A model generated the notes under the pieces. The model saw nothing but the letters and a program-made list of their open reading frames with translations. It was not told the DNA's origin and ran no database searches. Position numbers and translations under genes: made by a program. Shown piece after piece: positions 10,906 to 22,208 of a stretch of 64,000 nt of DNA. How positions within the stretch are numbered: the stretch's first letter is position 1; every line of letters starts with the position of its first letter. This DNA comes from Zasmidium citrigriseum (lineage: Eukaryota > Ascomycota > Dothideomycetes > Mycosphaerellales > Mycosphaerellaceae): assembly GCA_002786025.1 (NCBI GenBank), contig NHNW01000005.1:868001-932000 (forward strand), read 5' to 3'.

Positions 10906-11633
10906 CTATACACAAGTATTAGTTTGCGCCGCAAGAGATTCAAGCTGTTGATGTACCCGCCTGATTTGGACTGTTTGAGAAACTGTGGCAGTTGAGGGTG
11001 GTGGCTGGCCATGTGTCGGGTGAAGGCACGTGAGCATGTAGCAGAGGCCGTTTGACAGCTGCTGCTTGCCGCGTGGTCGAGTCTGCGCAGGCGGTGGTGG
11101 AGTGAGGCGAGTAACGAGCGTGGTGCCGGCGATGCGCGGGCCTTGGAGAGCGCCGTGATGGAGGTCTTGGAGAGTGTTCGGTAGGAGCAGGAGATAGTCA
11201 ATCAGAAGCAATCGCTCAATGCCGTCACCAAGAGTCCGAAGAGTCCGTCGCCGTCCAACAGGTGATGTCTTCTCGAATCCTCAGGTCGGCAGAAAGGCGG
11301 CGTTTCGCGGACGGCGCGTCTCGAACGTTCACTCACTCCAATCGATTATCCAAAGTCACTCGCCGAAAGCAGCAGGAGGAAAGGAGAAGGAAAAACACCT
11401 CACCTCGCCATCCCACCTCGCTGCCGTCGATGTGTAGCCGTTCCATGGTACGCCAATCAACCGCCGCAGCGCCTGAAACACCAACCGCCCGACGCCACAC
11501 CCGCGCCCTGCAGCCAAAACACCCGACTCCCGACTGACGACATCCAATCCTCCACCCTCGCCTATCACCAACGCCATGTGCCACTCTGCTGTCTGTTTCA
11601 TCTGTGCCATACCACCCCGATAGACTCGACAGC
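10906..11633. other. Unresolved 5' exon(s) of the phosphatase and divergent promoter
   Basis: This interval must contain the start of the minus-strand phosphatase and the promoter of the plus-strand Mrx7-like gene. Three open minus-strand frames overlap at 10960-11200, and only the frame that lacks an ATG splices in phase with the catalytic exon. That suggests a further upstream exon that I cannot place. Confidence 0.4.
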
Positions 11634-12068
11634 ATGGCTCCCTGGCTCCGCGTTCTGGAAGCCTACCTCGTGCAAGCCCTCCTCCGCACCCCCGCCTTCC
11701 ACCGCGGCGTCGAAAAGGTCGCGCGCCAGGTCCATCGCATCCGCCATGGAATCCCGCCGGAAGAGCTCGGTGGCACGAAGATTGAGCAGCCTGCCGAGCC
11801 TGGGTTTACGAGGCATTTTGTGTCGGAGCTGAAGACGCAGTTGGGCTATGCGGAGCAGCAAGAAGCGAATGCTGCGGCGAAGAGGGCTGGGAGAAGTAGG
11901 GGAAGTTTGGATGCGAGGCAGCAGAAGAGCACGACAGTTGAGGAGGAGGGTGCTGATGGGGCGTGGCAGAGTGCGCAGAAGAGAGCGAGAGAGGAGCCGA
12001 AGAAGGGGTTTATGGGGGAGTATATGGATGCGTTGAGGGAGCAGGTGAAGAATAATAAGAATGGTTGA
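11634..12068 (+). CDS. Small Mrx7-like mitochondrial expressome component
   Basis: This single exon encodes 144 residues. The N-terminal half (MAPWLRVLEAYLVQALLRTP, then FHRGVEKVARQVHRIRHG) is an amphipathic and basic region. It resembles the yeast MIOREX component Mrx7 family (leader-like helix, LLRSPxFH-type motif, then a short FTRHFVSEL segment), from family knowledge and by eye only. The C-terminal half is Lys/Glu-rich and probably disordered. The start chosen is the first ATG at 11634 in a good context (CAGCATGG); the frame is open further upstream but has no ATG there. It ends only 66 bp from the convergent aldolase gene. If the family call is right, it acts at the mitochondrial inner membrane with the ribosome-associated expressome. 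Confidence 0.65.
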   Translation: MAPWLRVLEAYLVQALLRTPAFHRGVEKVARQVHRIRHGIPPEELGGTKIEQPAEPGFTRHFVSELKTQLGYAEQQEANAAAKRAGRSRGSLDARQQKSTTVEEEGADGAWQSAQKRAREEPKKGFMGEYMDALREQVKNNKNG

Positions 12069-12134
12069 AACATCGATCTCAAGGAGACCATATACGCCGA
12101 TGGCACCGGAACAGTCTACGAAGGACGGACAGAT

Positions 12135-13340
12135 CTACCAGGTCCTTGGGAACAGATCATAGCCATTGCGCTCCCCTCCGGATAGCATCGACAACTCGCC
12201 GTTCGATGCGCGGACCATGTCCTCGAAGCTGTCGACACACGTTAGCAGAGGCACATCTCGCCGCGTCCACCGCCTTCCAAGCCATCTGAAGCCCATTCAA
12301 GAGCCCGTGCGACCAGCTCAAACTTCGAGATCGCGGAGCTACGCAAGGACATCAACTTACCAAGACTGGAACATATTATACTCCATCTCATCCGTATAAA
12401 CCCTCCTGGTAAACTCCGCATCCTCATGGTCAATCTTAATCGTCTCCGTCCCCCGTCCACCAGCCGCCGCATCAGCCATCAACTGCGCCTCAATACACCG
12501 ATCCATAGCCCCAAACAAGTACGTCGCGGCATCAACACTCTTCCCAACAGTAAGAATCCCATGATTCCGCAAAATCACCGCCTTCTTCCGTCCCAGCGCC
12601 TTGGCGATATTCCTCCCCTCCTCATGGGCGAGCACGATCCCGCCGAAGTTCTCGTAGATGGCGTGGTCGTTGTAGAAGCGACAGGCGTCCTGGTTGATGG
12701 GTTCCAGTTTGCAGCCTAGGGCGGAGAAGGCTTTTGTTGGGAGGCTGTGGCAGTGGACGGCCGCTATTACGTCGGGGCGGGCTTGGTGTACCGCGGCGTG
12801 GATCGCGAAGCCGGCGGGGTTGATGGCGTGCATGTTGCCTTCGGGTTGGACTATGCCTTCTTCGTTTACGAGGCAGAGGTCTTCGGGCTTGATGTAGCGG
12901 AAGGATTTGCAGAAGGGGTTGATCCAGAAGTGGTCGGGTTTGATCGGGTCTCGAACGGTAATATGCCCTAATAATGGCAGAAATGGTCAGCAGGTACCTC
13001 AAACACAGCCTCTTTCATGGAGAACATGCTCCTAGAGAACCTCCTCTCTGGGAACAAACTCACCGCCCGCCCCCTCATTATTATACCCATTCACCCCCAA
13101 CCACCGAATCGCCGCCGCATGATGCAGTTTGCGGAACGCCCTCTCATCAAGCAAATCATCGAAAGTAGGAATCCGAACTTGCTTCACCGGGTCGCTTTGA
13201 TTCCCGCTGATCGGGTGGGCGCCATAGGTGAATTTATCCAGCGGTCTATCGCCCACTGTCTTGCGCAGTTGAGCGGCGCGCTCGTCGCCGGTTAGTTGGG
13301 AGGTTGGGACAGTGAGTTGGGTTATTGCTGAGGGAGACAT
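12135..13340 (-). CDS. Class II aldolase/adducin-family enzyme
   Basis: Three exons (13340-13064, 12967-12361, 12228-12135) give 325 residues, and the introns of 96 and 132 bp keep frame. The class II aldolase/adducin fold is recognisable from AAIRWLGVNGYNNEGAGGHITVRDP near residue 85, NPAGFAIHAAVHQARPD, the metal-site pair AAVHCHS, and ILRNHGILTVGKSVDAA with its conserved His. The C-terminal exon adds CFEDMVRASNGELSM. Fungal homologues of this length are metal-dependent aldolases or adducin-like proteins of unproven substrate (family knowledge). A fuculose-phosphate-aldolase-type reaction is only a guess. The upstream ATGs in the same frame lie inside a low-complexity CT-rich tract, so 13340 is chosen as the start. 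Confidence 0.88.
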
Positions 13341-13349
13341 TTTGGACGG

Positions 13350-13505
13350 GAGGAGGGGTGAGGGTGGGAGTGATGGGTTGGGTGGGAGTGATGGAGTAGG
13401 TGAGGGTGGTTTGATCGTAAAGTAATGGAGTTGGTGAAGGCGGTTTTGGGTGGAAGTGAAGGAGTAGGTGAGGTTGGTCTGGGCTGGAAGTAAAGCAGCA
13501 GGTGA
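13350..13505. repeat. Degenerate G-rich/CT-rich promoter repeat
   Basis: Imperfect copies of GGTGGGAGTGATGGAGTAGG-like units recur through the stretch, for example at 13381 and 13449. On the minus strand this is a polypyrimidine tract directly upstream of the aldolase ATG. It explains the spurious Pro/Ser/Thr-rich open frames here. Confidence 0.6.
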
Positions 13506-16292
13506 AGTCAACTTGCAATCAACCTCACTGAAATCTTGCTATCTTGTCAGAGGATGAGAAGACAAGCCTTCTGAAGGTGTAGATATATACCTCCTCACCC
13601 TCCGATTTCGCGTTTCAATGCCAGCCGTCTCCCCGCACAGTTCGGCGATGCTGACCGATGATGTACCAAAGTATCTTTGATGCTTCACTTGGACATGATA
13701 GGCTATCAGAGGTGTCTATGGAGTGTCCATGGAAGCATGTAAGGGATCATGATATAGGGCATTGCGGTATGGCCGCCGCAATAGCCATCTATCAGGCTGA
13801 TGTTTCTCACTTTGCAAGGAGCGTGAGTGTATAGAGTGTACTTGTACGGGACCGGTCCGATCGCCGGTCAAGGGAGAGAAATCGATGTTGCGATACTTTG
13901 ATTCTCGGCAATGCGTTGTGAAAAAGAGCTCTTGCGACTCTTCAGAAACCCAATACTGTGACCAGCACAACAACGTGCGTCCTATCGAACGTCCTCCAGC
14001 GAAGTTCACGGGAGGTCAGGGATGTGTCTTGAAATCTTTCACAATCCGTGATCAAGACACTTTCCGCAAGCACTGAAGTGATCGTACCTCTGCTTCCTTG
14101 AGCGAGGAGGCCTTTGTTTTTGCCATCCGGTCAGGTGATGTCAAAGCGCTCTTAGACGTCTGTGCGTTTGAAGTCTTGGCATCACATGCGCACAAACCAC
14201 GCACCATCTCTTTTCCACTTGCGAAGCACGCACCATGCCAAGTCCACACAATGAACATATTTCCTCTCAATCCTGCTGCCTGAGTAGCGGTGTGGCAATA
14301 CCGTCACCAATCCAAAGTCGCACAAATCAATAATCTTACCTCGCAAGGCTGTGATTCGCCAACCACCATACCTATTCAATCCCAGTCAAACGGAACACTA
14401 ACTATGACTCGTTCATAAACTTCTGAGGCCGCCCTGACTATCGAAAGCCTACGTTCACTTTACCAGTACCGCGAATGTATGAAGTTGTTGGGAAATCTTC
14501 GCGGGACCACCCGGTTCTCATTCAATCCCAAAATCTTTCAATTGGCCGCTTCAGTCGACTGATTGTGGGCATGCGGCAAGCATTTCCCTCCCTTCCGCAG
14601 AGCGCCTTGGACTCGTTCTTCAGGGCAGCGAAATGCCCCTGCGGGCGGCCGCTGTGGCGCAGCGGGCACTTTCCTCTTGCTGACAACGCAGCGAGTTGTA
14701 CTTTGACCTCACTTCCCATGTGGAATAATGACGTCTGTAGAGGTGAATGGAAAAGTCACAATGTTGAAACCTCTGATTTTGGCGCTAAAATGGCTGCTCA
14801 AAGTCATCGGGAGCCCACCGCGCCTAGTGTAGCCGACATCAGGGGCTAGCGCTGCCGACTTCATCGGCCCGTAAGTACCCCCATTCGGATAGAAATGTTG
14901 ATATGGCTTGGCACGATGCCGGAATGCTTCGACAGTCGTTGGTGCGGTGTTCCGCTTTTTCGCTCGAATTGCTGCGCCTGTTCAAAGTCTCAAATTTGCG
15001 AGTATTCTCATCCAAGCACTTCAAATCGTTGGGCATGTTGGGCCGCAAGTAGTCGTCGATCGGGGTACGGAGTTCGTGATCCGGCCTCGCAGGCCTGGTT
15101 ATCGGGAGTCGTGAAGTACTGGTCGCCTCCTCTTTCGTAGGCCACCTCGCTGTCGATCATCACCGGGTGTGACTCTTCTGCCCTTTCGCCCGCCTCTAGC
15201 CGTGAACTGTTGTACCGGTCTTCACGTCCGATGCCAGATGCTCATTCGTCTTGTGCGTTCAAAATCGCTGTTTTGGCACTCTCGCAGTTGCAGCGACCTC
15301 CCCGTTGAGCCCACCGCTGCCGCACCCCTCGCTGTCGCTGAAGCAGATGACCTCGCCGCCGCCTGCGAGCGTGGTCCCACCCGTCCCCCAACAAGTCTTC
15401 AAGTCGTTGCAGATGCTGGGTCCGGTACGGGGGCATCTTCTACATCTTATATCCTTCATCGCGACTCGATACCCCTCTCGTCCCCTCATCGTCGGATGTC
15501 CGATCCAGCATACTCATCGTCGCTGCCCTGGACAACACTTCCTAATGCGCACACATCGAGATCCAGACGTCGTACTTCTCCTAGCCTACCCTTCCTCTCC
15601 TCCAGTGAATGTATGCGTAAGGTGTTATGCGGTCGCACGCCCGGTCCGTGAAGCACAGTCACAGTAACGACTCCATCGTGGCGCCCAAAGCCTCCAGATA
15701 TCGAGCCAAGTGACCTCGCTCAATTCGATTGCTCTCTCCCAGAAGCGCTCACCGTCCATGCGGCTCAGCATCAACTCAATGACTTCCGGCAGCCTCAAGA
15801 TAGGAAAGAGAGCCGTTTAACCTCCGGTAACGAGCTCCTCAACATCGATCTCCCACTCCAGCGGTCCGATCTGGGAGTGTGGCCAGGTGATGCATCCTCC
15901 GCTCTATCGTTCTGCAATGTGTAGCCGTCATCGCGCCAGTCTTCACTCCATTCTCTCCTCATGGCGCTAGCGTGAACGGCCTCTTCAAAAGATTCAACTC
16001 CTCACCTCGATCTTCTTCCTCTCTCCGTTTTTCTCCAGAACTCTTCGAAGCCCGCCAGCGTCCAGTCCTCGACACAGCAGCACAATCGTCCGTCTTCCCG
16101 AAGAGATAGCACCAGAAAGCCCAACTACACATTCGAGATTTGTTTACCTCTGACCCGGTGAGGTGAGGCGACGTCCGCTGACCGTCCACGTGAGATTTTG
16201 AGGCTGATTCAGGGCAGTGCTTCACCGTGTTACTCCAGTCAATCGTTAGTATTGCTGATTAGTAGCGCCCTTCGAAGTGAGAAGCATATACA
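13506..16292. other. About 2.8 kb without a convincing gene
   Basis: ORFs of 60-160 codons occur on both strands (for example plus-strand 14475-14849 and 15169-15651), but they are rich in Ser, Arg, Pro and Cys, overlap each other in several frames and show no domain. The composition is normal, with no RIP-like depletion of CpA. The stretch 15.3-15.7 kb is CT-rich on the plus strand. It could hold a non-coding RNA or a short multi-exon gene, which I cannot support. Confidence 0.4.
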
Positions 16293-17730
16293 ATGTCGAA
16301 CGAGTCCACGATGCCGCGGACCACCCGCTCAGGGCGCACTTCTAAGGCGCCAGTCAGATATGTGAGGATCCCTTTCTCCAGATCTATCTCCCAGATCTCA
16401 GCATCGGTCTCGACTGACAATAGCAGGAGGGCGAGGCACAGTCGGCCCCAGCGCCTCAGAGAAAGCCTGGCAACTCGAAGCCTGCCGGTCAAGCGTCTCG
16501 TAGACGGGTGAGCATCACCTCCTTCCCATGCATCCCCATCGTCTCTCTGTAGTATTCGGCTGACAATGAACTCTCAGACGGCACAGTCGGGTAGAAACCG
16601 CCGGGGAGAGCGTCGCAAGCGCTCGGTCACCTTCGATGCAGAGGAGAATGAGGACGAGGATGAGGCCCTCGTTGATGAACCAGTTGCCGCTCAGGTACCC
16701 AAATCACCCAACAGATCCCCGTTGCACACCCTTTGATCTCGACTAACGATAGCAGTATCAAGTGGCACAATCGGATTCATCAGTCTCGGGAGAGACTTTC
16801 GACCGGTCGACACCTTTTGACCCAGATGAGACCGAGAACGAGCCACTCGAGGATGATCCGGTTCCCAACCTTCGCATGTACCCGGAGGACTACGCTGGCG
16901 CTATGAACTTGTCCCTCATCGCAAGGCGATCCAAAGCCGAAGCCGACCGCCGCAAGGCCTCGAGGGCCAGATTGGCTCGTATTCTCACGCCAGAGCAAGA
17001 ACGTGAGCTTGCCGCCGCCAATGGCCTTATCCAGCTCTCCCGCGGTGCAGTTGTTGTGAAGCCGAAACCCAAGCCCAAGCCGAGCTCGGCAATGCGCTTC
17101 GAGACCAACGATGAGACGCGCGAGTATCTGCGCGATACTCACGCACTCCGCCTGGCAAAAGACGAGAAGCGCAAGCGGCTGCGCGACTTCGAGAAGCCCC
17201 TCTTTGAAAAGTCAAAGAAGCGTAGACTCGCTTATTGTCATGATTTCCGTTGCTTATATGCCGGCAAATGCGAATTCGTCGGTCAAATCGGCAACCCATG
17301 GTGCTGCCATGACAGCGATTGCAGATTGTTCCGCAACCCGCCCTATGGTACATCGGACAGTGGCAGTAGCACCATGAGTGACACCGACTCCACCAGCGAC
17401 ACTCTCTCTGCGGACGCGAGCCAGAACCGCGCAGCTCAAGCGGCGACAAATGGCATGGCCGTCGCCAATCAGGCTGGGACAGCTCCTCGAATGGGCACGC
17501 CGGTCCCGACCTCAGGCGCCTTGGTGTCCGGTCTTCGCTCGACGCTGCCTGTGGAGCCCATCGCTCCTTATACACCGGCCGAAGACGAGGATCTGATATT
17601 CGCACCACGACCGTTGCCTCCATCTGCATATCCTGTCGAGCCAAGGTACAAGGCAAAGGTGCAGGCCGGTCGTGTAACCGTGGTCGCCCAACCGCCTCCT
17701 CGCCAGTCGCGATGGAATGCCATCTCGTAA
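16293..17730 (+). CDS. Basic, probably nuclear protein of unknown function (four exons)
   Basis: Four exons (16293-16361, 16427-16507, 16578-16694, 16756-17730) join into 413 residues. All three introns (65, 70 and 61 bp) are phase 0 and end in CAG after a CTGAC or CTAAC branch site, which makes the model self-consistent. The N-terminus is Arg/Ser/Thr-rich, followed by an acidic stretch (DAEENEDEDEALVDE) and a charged helix rich in Arg, Lys and Ala (about residues 150-190). A VKPKPKPKP run and the basic block DEKRKRLRDFEKP lead into a cysteine cluster HDFRCLYAGKC...NPWCCHDSDC. The last could bind zinc. The C-terminal 150 residues are Ser/Thr/Pro-rich. No family is recognised. Nuclear location is inferred from the basic clusters. 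Confidence 0.75.
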
Positions 17731-18456
17731 TGGCCTGCCATCCCACTCGGTTTCCCTCGATCCCAACTCTCGATCCACGTCGCCATGGTCTGGATCGATA
17801 CGGTTATGCGGAGATACATCGCCGTCGGTCGACTCAAGTTGGCATCTCACCCGTCAAGTGATGGCCCTCCGCGCGATCGATAGCCGGCCCGCCCACGCCG
17901 CCAAAAGGGGCTTATACCACTGCGTTGGAACATGGCATTGATACCCTTGACACCCTTGAAAGTCGTCCGTTGGAGTGGACTCGGCCTGATCGGCACGGCT
18001 TTCTCACCACTGTCATCACAGATTAGCGAGTAATTTTTTCTTTGGAGCGTTCATGTGAAGCAAGATCATACAGGAAGTTTTTGGAGCTGTGGTCGATTCG
18101 TGAGAGGAGTAGACCACATGAACGGATGTTTTGGAGGGCTGTAAGAGGGATTGGTAGGGAGTGTTGTAGAAGTCATTTTCGGAGACCTTGTATAATGATG
18201 TTGGAATGCAGAGATTTCAGAGATGGAGGGGGGATTGGACAGTAGTCATGAGCATGTGTGCGTGAATATCCTTGGCAAATTGGCAAATTAGAGTTCAATA
18301 GTTGGACAATGTGAGGGCCAAAGCTGTCGGGTTCCCACCTGCGAGGCGCATGTTTCCCAGTCCCGCGGTCTTTCTCAGTCAGCGTCGAATGACAAAAGTC
18401 TCTTACCCTACCTCGTAGCTCCTGGCATGGGCCAGAAGATAGATCTGTTCAATCCT
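17731..18456. other. Intergenic between convergent genes
   Basis: The stretch holds the 3' flanks of the four-exon gene and the C2H2 gene. No credible ORF, repeat or RNA gene was seen. Confidence 0.5.
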
Positions 18457-20448
18457 TCAATAAGGCTCAAGAAGATGTAAGATCTGGTCAAGAGTCTTTG
18501 CGTAACGCACTGCATTCTGCCATGGTCCAAGATGCCGAAGTATGGATGAAAGTGAGAAGGCTACCGTCCTGCACCGTTCTGGCGTTGAGTTCTGCTCGAC
18601 TGTGGCCCACTCACTGTCAGAGAAGAGTGATGTATTGCGGACAGTGTCAAGTTCAGGACACGCGGTAAGGAGGTCTGAGGAGCCGTTCGTTTGCTCGGAT
18701 GGAGCAAAGAAGGAGAATATTGCCAGTACCAGTCCCGCTTGCCAAGAGACCCGGCCAACGTGGATCGCAGGCGTATCGGATATACGAAATCGTTCAAGTA
18801 AGCTGTAAATGAGCAAGGCGTGAATGGTGCAACGCCGCGCGCTGGGAGTCACTGCCCAGGCCTGGAGCAGCTTCCTGTCCTCTTCCGAGCTGCTGGAGTC
18901 ATCCCGACCGCACACTCTCTCCATAAGGTCCACATCGCAAAGCAGCAAGACGAAGCAGGAGTGCCAGAGCATAAGCAAGGAAAGCCGATGAGCTCGGTCC
19001 GACCCGAGTACCAGTGCGGACTGGTTGAACCAGGTGACCAGATGCGGTTGGAACTCATCTGCCGCAACGTCCGCTCTGTTGAACGGTCCCGTTTTCCGAT
19101 GGTAGATCTCAGCCACGAAACAATCCAGTACTGCGCAGTCAGAAAACACAGAATGTTGCAGGCTCGGGGACTGCTCGTAGCGGTATTTCAGCGAAGACCA
19201 TTCATCTGCAGTCTTTGCGAGGAACAGGGTGTCTTCTGCGGAGGGTCGGATCTGCAACGGGTGGGTCCGTAACATCGGAGGCTGGTGCACAGTGGCAAAA
19301 ACTTCGCCGTTGTGGACGTATATTAGATGTAGGAGGCGAAGGATCGTTTGTTCTCGTATCCAAGAGCTCCAGTCATCCGGAGAGGGTGGATTGTTGGATG
19401 TCGTCGAGTTAGCTTCGGCATGGAAGGCTCGAACAGATACTCCCAGCGTACCATGGAAACACTGTGCAGTCAGTAAATTTGACGCCGAACCGGACAGCAG
19501 AGCATAGGTTTGTCCGATGGTAGCTGCCTGGAGGATAGCCAGCGTGTGCTCATCTGAGACCCTGTTTGGCGTGAAGGAAACCAGTATCGCTTTCTGGACT
19601 CCATCGAATAGTCGTTCTCCATGGAACAATGCCTCTTCAGAGCCAATCGCAAGAGCACCGAGGGAGCAAATCGAAAGCAATAAGAGGGGATTCGTGCGAG
19701 CTGGTTGGAATATTGGGAGGTGAACAATTGGCGCTAGGGGCCAGAGCCTTGTGGTGAACATATGTAGGCACCTGTTGAGAAAGCGGGTTGATGGCAGATT
19801 CGTTTCCGGCACACGCTGCTGGAGGGAGTTCGCGAGCGCATCGCGTGAGATCTCTTCTCCTACAGTCGAGACATCGGGGACAAGCCAAGGGTGAGCTCCA
19901 GACTGTCTGGTTCTAGATAGACTGGTGAACCAGTTTTGCGACATTCGGGAAGGCGGGCGCAGAGGTTCTGGATGGCTGATCTCACGTGGACGTTCAGGCT
20001 CGGGGCGAAGGGGAAGCCAAGGTACGCTTGGCGAGGCCGTGTTCAGGTCGTAAGTTCCAAGCTCCTCCCAGGAGAATGATGGATCCAAATTAAGCGAGTC
20101 ATCCCACGACCAGTCAAAGATGCCACCCGCACAGTCTCCTTGGGGAAATGTCAAGTTAGCAAAGTCTGCAGTGTTGTTTGTTGATAGGTCCTGAAGTGGG
20201 TCGGATGTGCGCGGCGACTCCACCTGAGCGCCGTCGCTTGGAGGTATGTTCACATCGATTCCCGGGTGACGAGCGCGTGCGTGGCGGGCCAATGTATCGC
20301 GACGGGAGAAGGTAGCGGGGCATTCGCTGCACGAGAAGGGGCGCTCACGCGTGTGAGTGCGCACATGGCGTTGGTAATGCTCCCGCTTGGAGTACGTGTT
20401 GCCGCAGAATTCGCACGTCCCGCCGCTCTTGCCTTTGCGTGAAGCCAT
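18457..20448 (-). CDS. C2H2 zinc-finger transcription factor with fungal-trans domain
   Basis: A single 663-residue exon starts at the ATG at 20448 with two classical C2H2 fingers (C12-x2-C15-x12-H28-x3-H32 and C40-x2-C43-x12-H56-x4-H61), preceded by a basic RKGKSGG tail. From about residue 215 a fungal-specific transcription factor domain is recognisable (LHMFTTRLWPLAPIVHLPIF, SICSLGALAIGSEEALFHGERLFDG), and helical segments run to the C-terminus. This two-finger plus fungal-trans architecture is typical of carbon- and secondary-metabolism regulators in Pezizomycotina. Its stop-proximal neighbour is the convergent 16.3 kb gene. Upstream, on the same strand 344 bp away, lies the FAH gene that begins the putative aromatic cluster, so it is a candidate cluster regulator (inference). 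Confidence 0.9.
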   Translation of the reverse strand: MASRKGKSGGTCEFCGNTYSKREHYQRHVRTHTRERPFSCSECPATFSRRDTLARHARARHPGIDVNIPPSDGAQVESPRTSDPLQDLSTNNTADFANLTFPQGDCAGGIFDWSWDDSLNLDPSFSWEELGTYDLNTASPSVPWLPLRPEPERPREISHPEPLRPPSRMSQNWFTSLSRTRQSGAHPWLVPDVSTVGEEISRDALANSLQQRVPETNLPSTRFLNRCLHMFTTRLWPLAPIVHLPIFQPARTNPLLLLSICSLGALAIGSEEALFHGERLFDGVQKAILVSFTPNRVSDEHTLAILQAATIGQTYALLSGSASNLLTAQCFHGTLGVSVRAFHAEANSTTSNNPPSPDDWSSWIREQTILRLLHLIYVHNGEVFATVHQPPMLRTHPLQIRPSAEDTLFLAKTADEWSSLKYRYEQSPSLQHSVFSDCAVLDCFVAEIYHRKTGPFNRADVAADEFQPHLVTWFNQSALVLGSDRAHRLSLLMLWHSCFVLLLCDVDLMERVCGRDDSSSSEEDRKLLQAWAVTPSARRCTIHALLIYSLLERFRISDTPAIHVGRVSWQAGLVLAIFSFFAPSEQTNGSSDLLTACPELDTVRNTSLFSDSEWATVEQNSTPERCRTVAFSLSSILRHLGPWQNAVRYAKTLDQILHLLEPY

Positions 20449-20792
20449 GTCATTTTGGATATGGTGGATGCATGTGATGTGATATTGGACGAGGTGAAGT
20501 CGACGGGTGTGGGTGTGGGACCAGCGGAAAGAAAGAGGGGAAAGAGGCAGGAGCGGGGATTGCCGGAGCTATACCGCATTAGAACTAGGGCATCAAAGCG
20601 CGAGGACGAATCCTGGTGTTTACATCCTGCTCCCTTTCTTCTTGACTCTATCTACGTCCATCTCACTCACGTGAACAGCCTCAACGCCAATCTCATCACA
20701 ACGAGGCAGACCCGGCGCCACAACGCGAGGCTGCACGCCTTGGTCGTCAGCAAACATCTGGAGAGACGCGACCTGCACGCGCGACTTACCAC
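20449..20792. other. Promoter of the C2H2 gene
   Basis: The 344 bp lie between the FAH stop and the regulator start. They contain short ORFs only. Confidence 0.4.
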
Positions 20793-21829
20793 TTACTTCT
20801 CAAAGTGGACCTTGTTCTTCAGCGTCCCCAGGCCGTCAATCTCGACCTCAATCTCGTCTCCATCGCTGAGGAATGATTTTGGACTCTGGAAAGCGCCAAC
20901 TCCCGAAGGCGTGCCTGTCATGACAGCAGTCCCCGCCGGTATTGTTGTGCCTGAGGATGTTAGCAATGCTCTCAAGCCCACAGACAAAAGCCATTTGGCG
21001 GAGATGGACCAACCCTGACTCATATGGCTCAAGATTTGAGCCGGTGTGAAAACCATGTCTTTGGCCATTTCGACGTCCTGCTTGACGGCACCGTTGACTC
21101 GGGTGACCAGACGTCTTCCCTTAGCTGTATCCTGGAATCGTTCCGAGCTCACCAACACAGGCCCCATGGGAGCAAACTTGTCGAATGCTTTGGCATAGAA
21201 GAACTGTCCTCCGGAATTTGGCTGCAGCTGGAAGAATCGGCACGATAAGTCGTTTCCCACGGTGTATCCCAGGATGTACGACTCTGCTTCAGCTGGGCTG
21301 ACATCTTTGCATTCTCTGGATGTCACGAATACCAGCTCTCCTTCATAATCCAGCAGACTGAGGGCACAGAACTGGTTTACTGGGATGATCTCCCCCGGAT
21401 CGGCGAGAGAAGCGGCGGGTTTCGTCCAAAGCGGTGGGTACTTGGTGACGGAAAGCTGTACGGATCAGCCGAGTCGCATTCTGCACACTCCACGATCACA
21501 TCATACCTTCGCTTCTGCTGCATGAGAATGGTAGTTCAGACCGACACAGTAAATTGGAATGCTAGTGGACGGCAATGGCGCTAGCAGCTAAGGGCATCAT
21601 TGTCAGACGATTGTTTTACTGATCCAAGCCCAGAACTACCGACCTTTCCAATCGTGAGCGGCTTCTGAGCGCTGTTCTTTTTCACAACCTCGATCGATTC
21701 GAACGCTTCCACGACACTTCCAGGACTTGGAATCTGCGGGCTGCCGTTGTCGCCAAGGGCCACAGGAGAGAAGTAGGCTTTCTCATCCTCTGTGGAAATG
21801 AACTTGATGATTGCGTCGAATCCTGGCAT
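20793..21829 (-). CDS. Fumarylacetoacetate hydrolase (FAH) family protein
   Basis: Four exons (21829-21644, 21587-21507, 21455-21014, 20950-20793) give 288 residues, and the introns of 56, 51 and 63 bp keep frame. Family landmarks are PIYCVGLNYHSHAAEAK, LLDYEGELVFVTSR (two Glu metal ligands), ILGYTVGNDLSCRFFQL, GPVLVSSE, and the C-terminal PAGTAVMTGTPSGVGAF and EVEIDGLGTLKNKV. FAH-fold enzymes hydrolyse or decarboxylate C-C bonds of ring-cleavage products with Mg2+ (family knowledge). The length matches the short hydratase/hydrolase/isomerase branch rather than true FAH (over 400 residues). It is divergent from the extradiol dioxygenase across about 380 bp, as expected if both act in one pathway. 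Confidence 0.92.
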
Positions 21830-22208
21830 TTTGATGTGTTGTATTGTTGGTCAACATGATAGTGATCAAACACATGGGAAATATAAAGGCGGATGAACTG
21901 TCCCACACCTGGGAACGAAACCCGGCCGATCGACCACGCACTCGGATCTCTGTTCGTTGTTACGGCCGGCCTGGCCATACTCAACTGACCATACGGAAAG
22001 GCAGGAACAAGAGCATGTATGACAGGCGCACAGAATACCCGAATGGGCAGACCTGGGTCCTAGCATGCGCCAGGCCTCCCTTGGAAATGTGCTCCCTTGG
22101 AGGTGTGGGACACTTTCCGTCCCGCTCCAGCCCGACTACACGGATATCTCGCCAGTACCCTCTCTCTTGCTCCTCAGAGTTATTCAATGTCCTGTCATCT
22201 CCAAAGAC
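21830..22208. promoter_or_regulatory. Shared divergent promoter, FAH gene / extradiol dioxygenase
   Basis: About 380 bp separate two divergent ATGs and should drive both genes. Possible inverted CGG-type or GC-rich sites (CCCGGCC, GGCCGGCC near 21925-21970) are visible, but I cannot assign them to a factor. An in-frame ATG at 22065 would lengthen the dioxygenase into this region. Confidence 0.45.

Noticed and set aside
11012..11012. ATG at 11012 as start of the phosphatase
   Set aside because: Splicing from this frame to the catalytic exon is out of phase, so it is not accepted without transcript data.
14475..14849. Plus-strand ORF of 124 codons (MYEVVGKSS...)
   Set aside because: No domain, biased composition, overlaps antisense ORFs and has no sensible promoter or splice context. 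Treated as chance.
15169..15651. Plus-strand ORF of 160 codons rich in Ser, Pro and Arg
   Set aside because: CT-rich low-complexity DNA keeps several frames open at once, and the peptide shows no family features.
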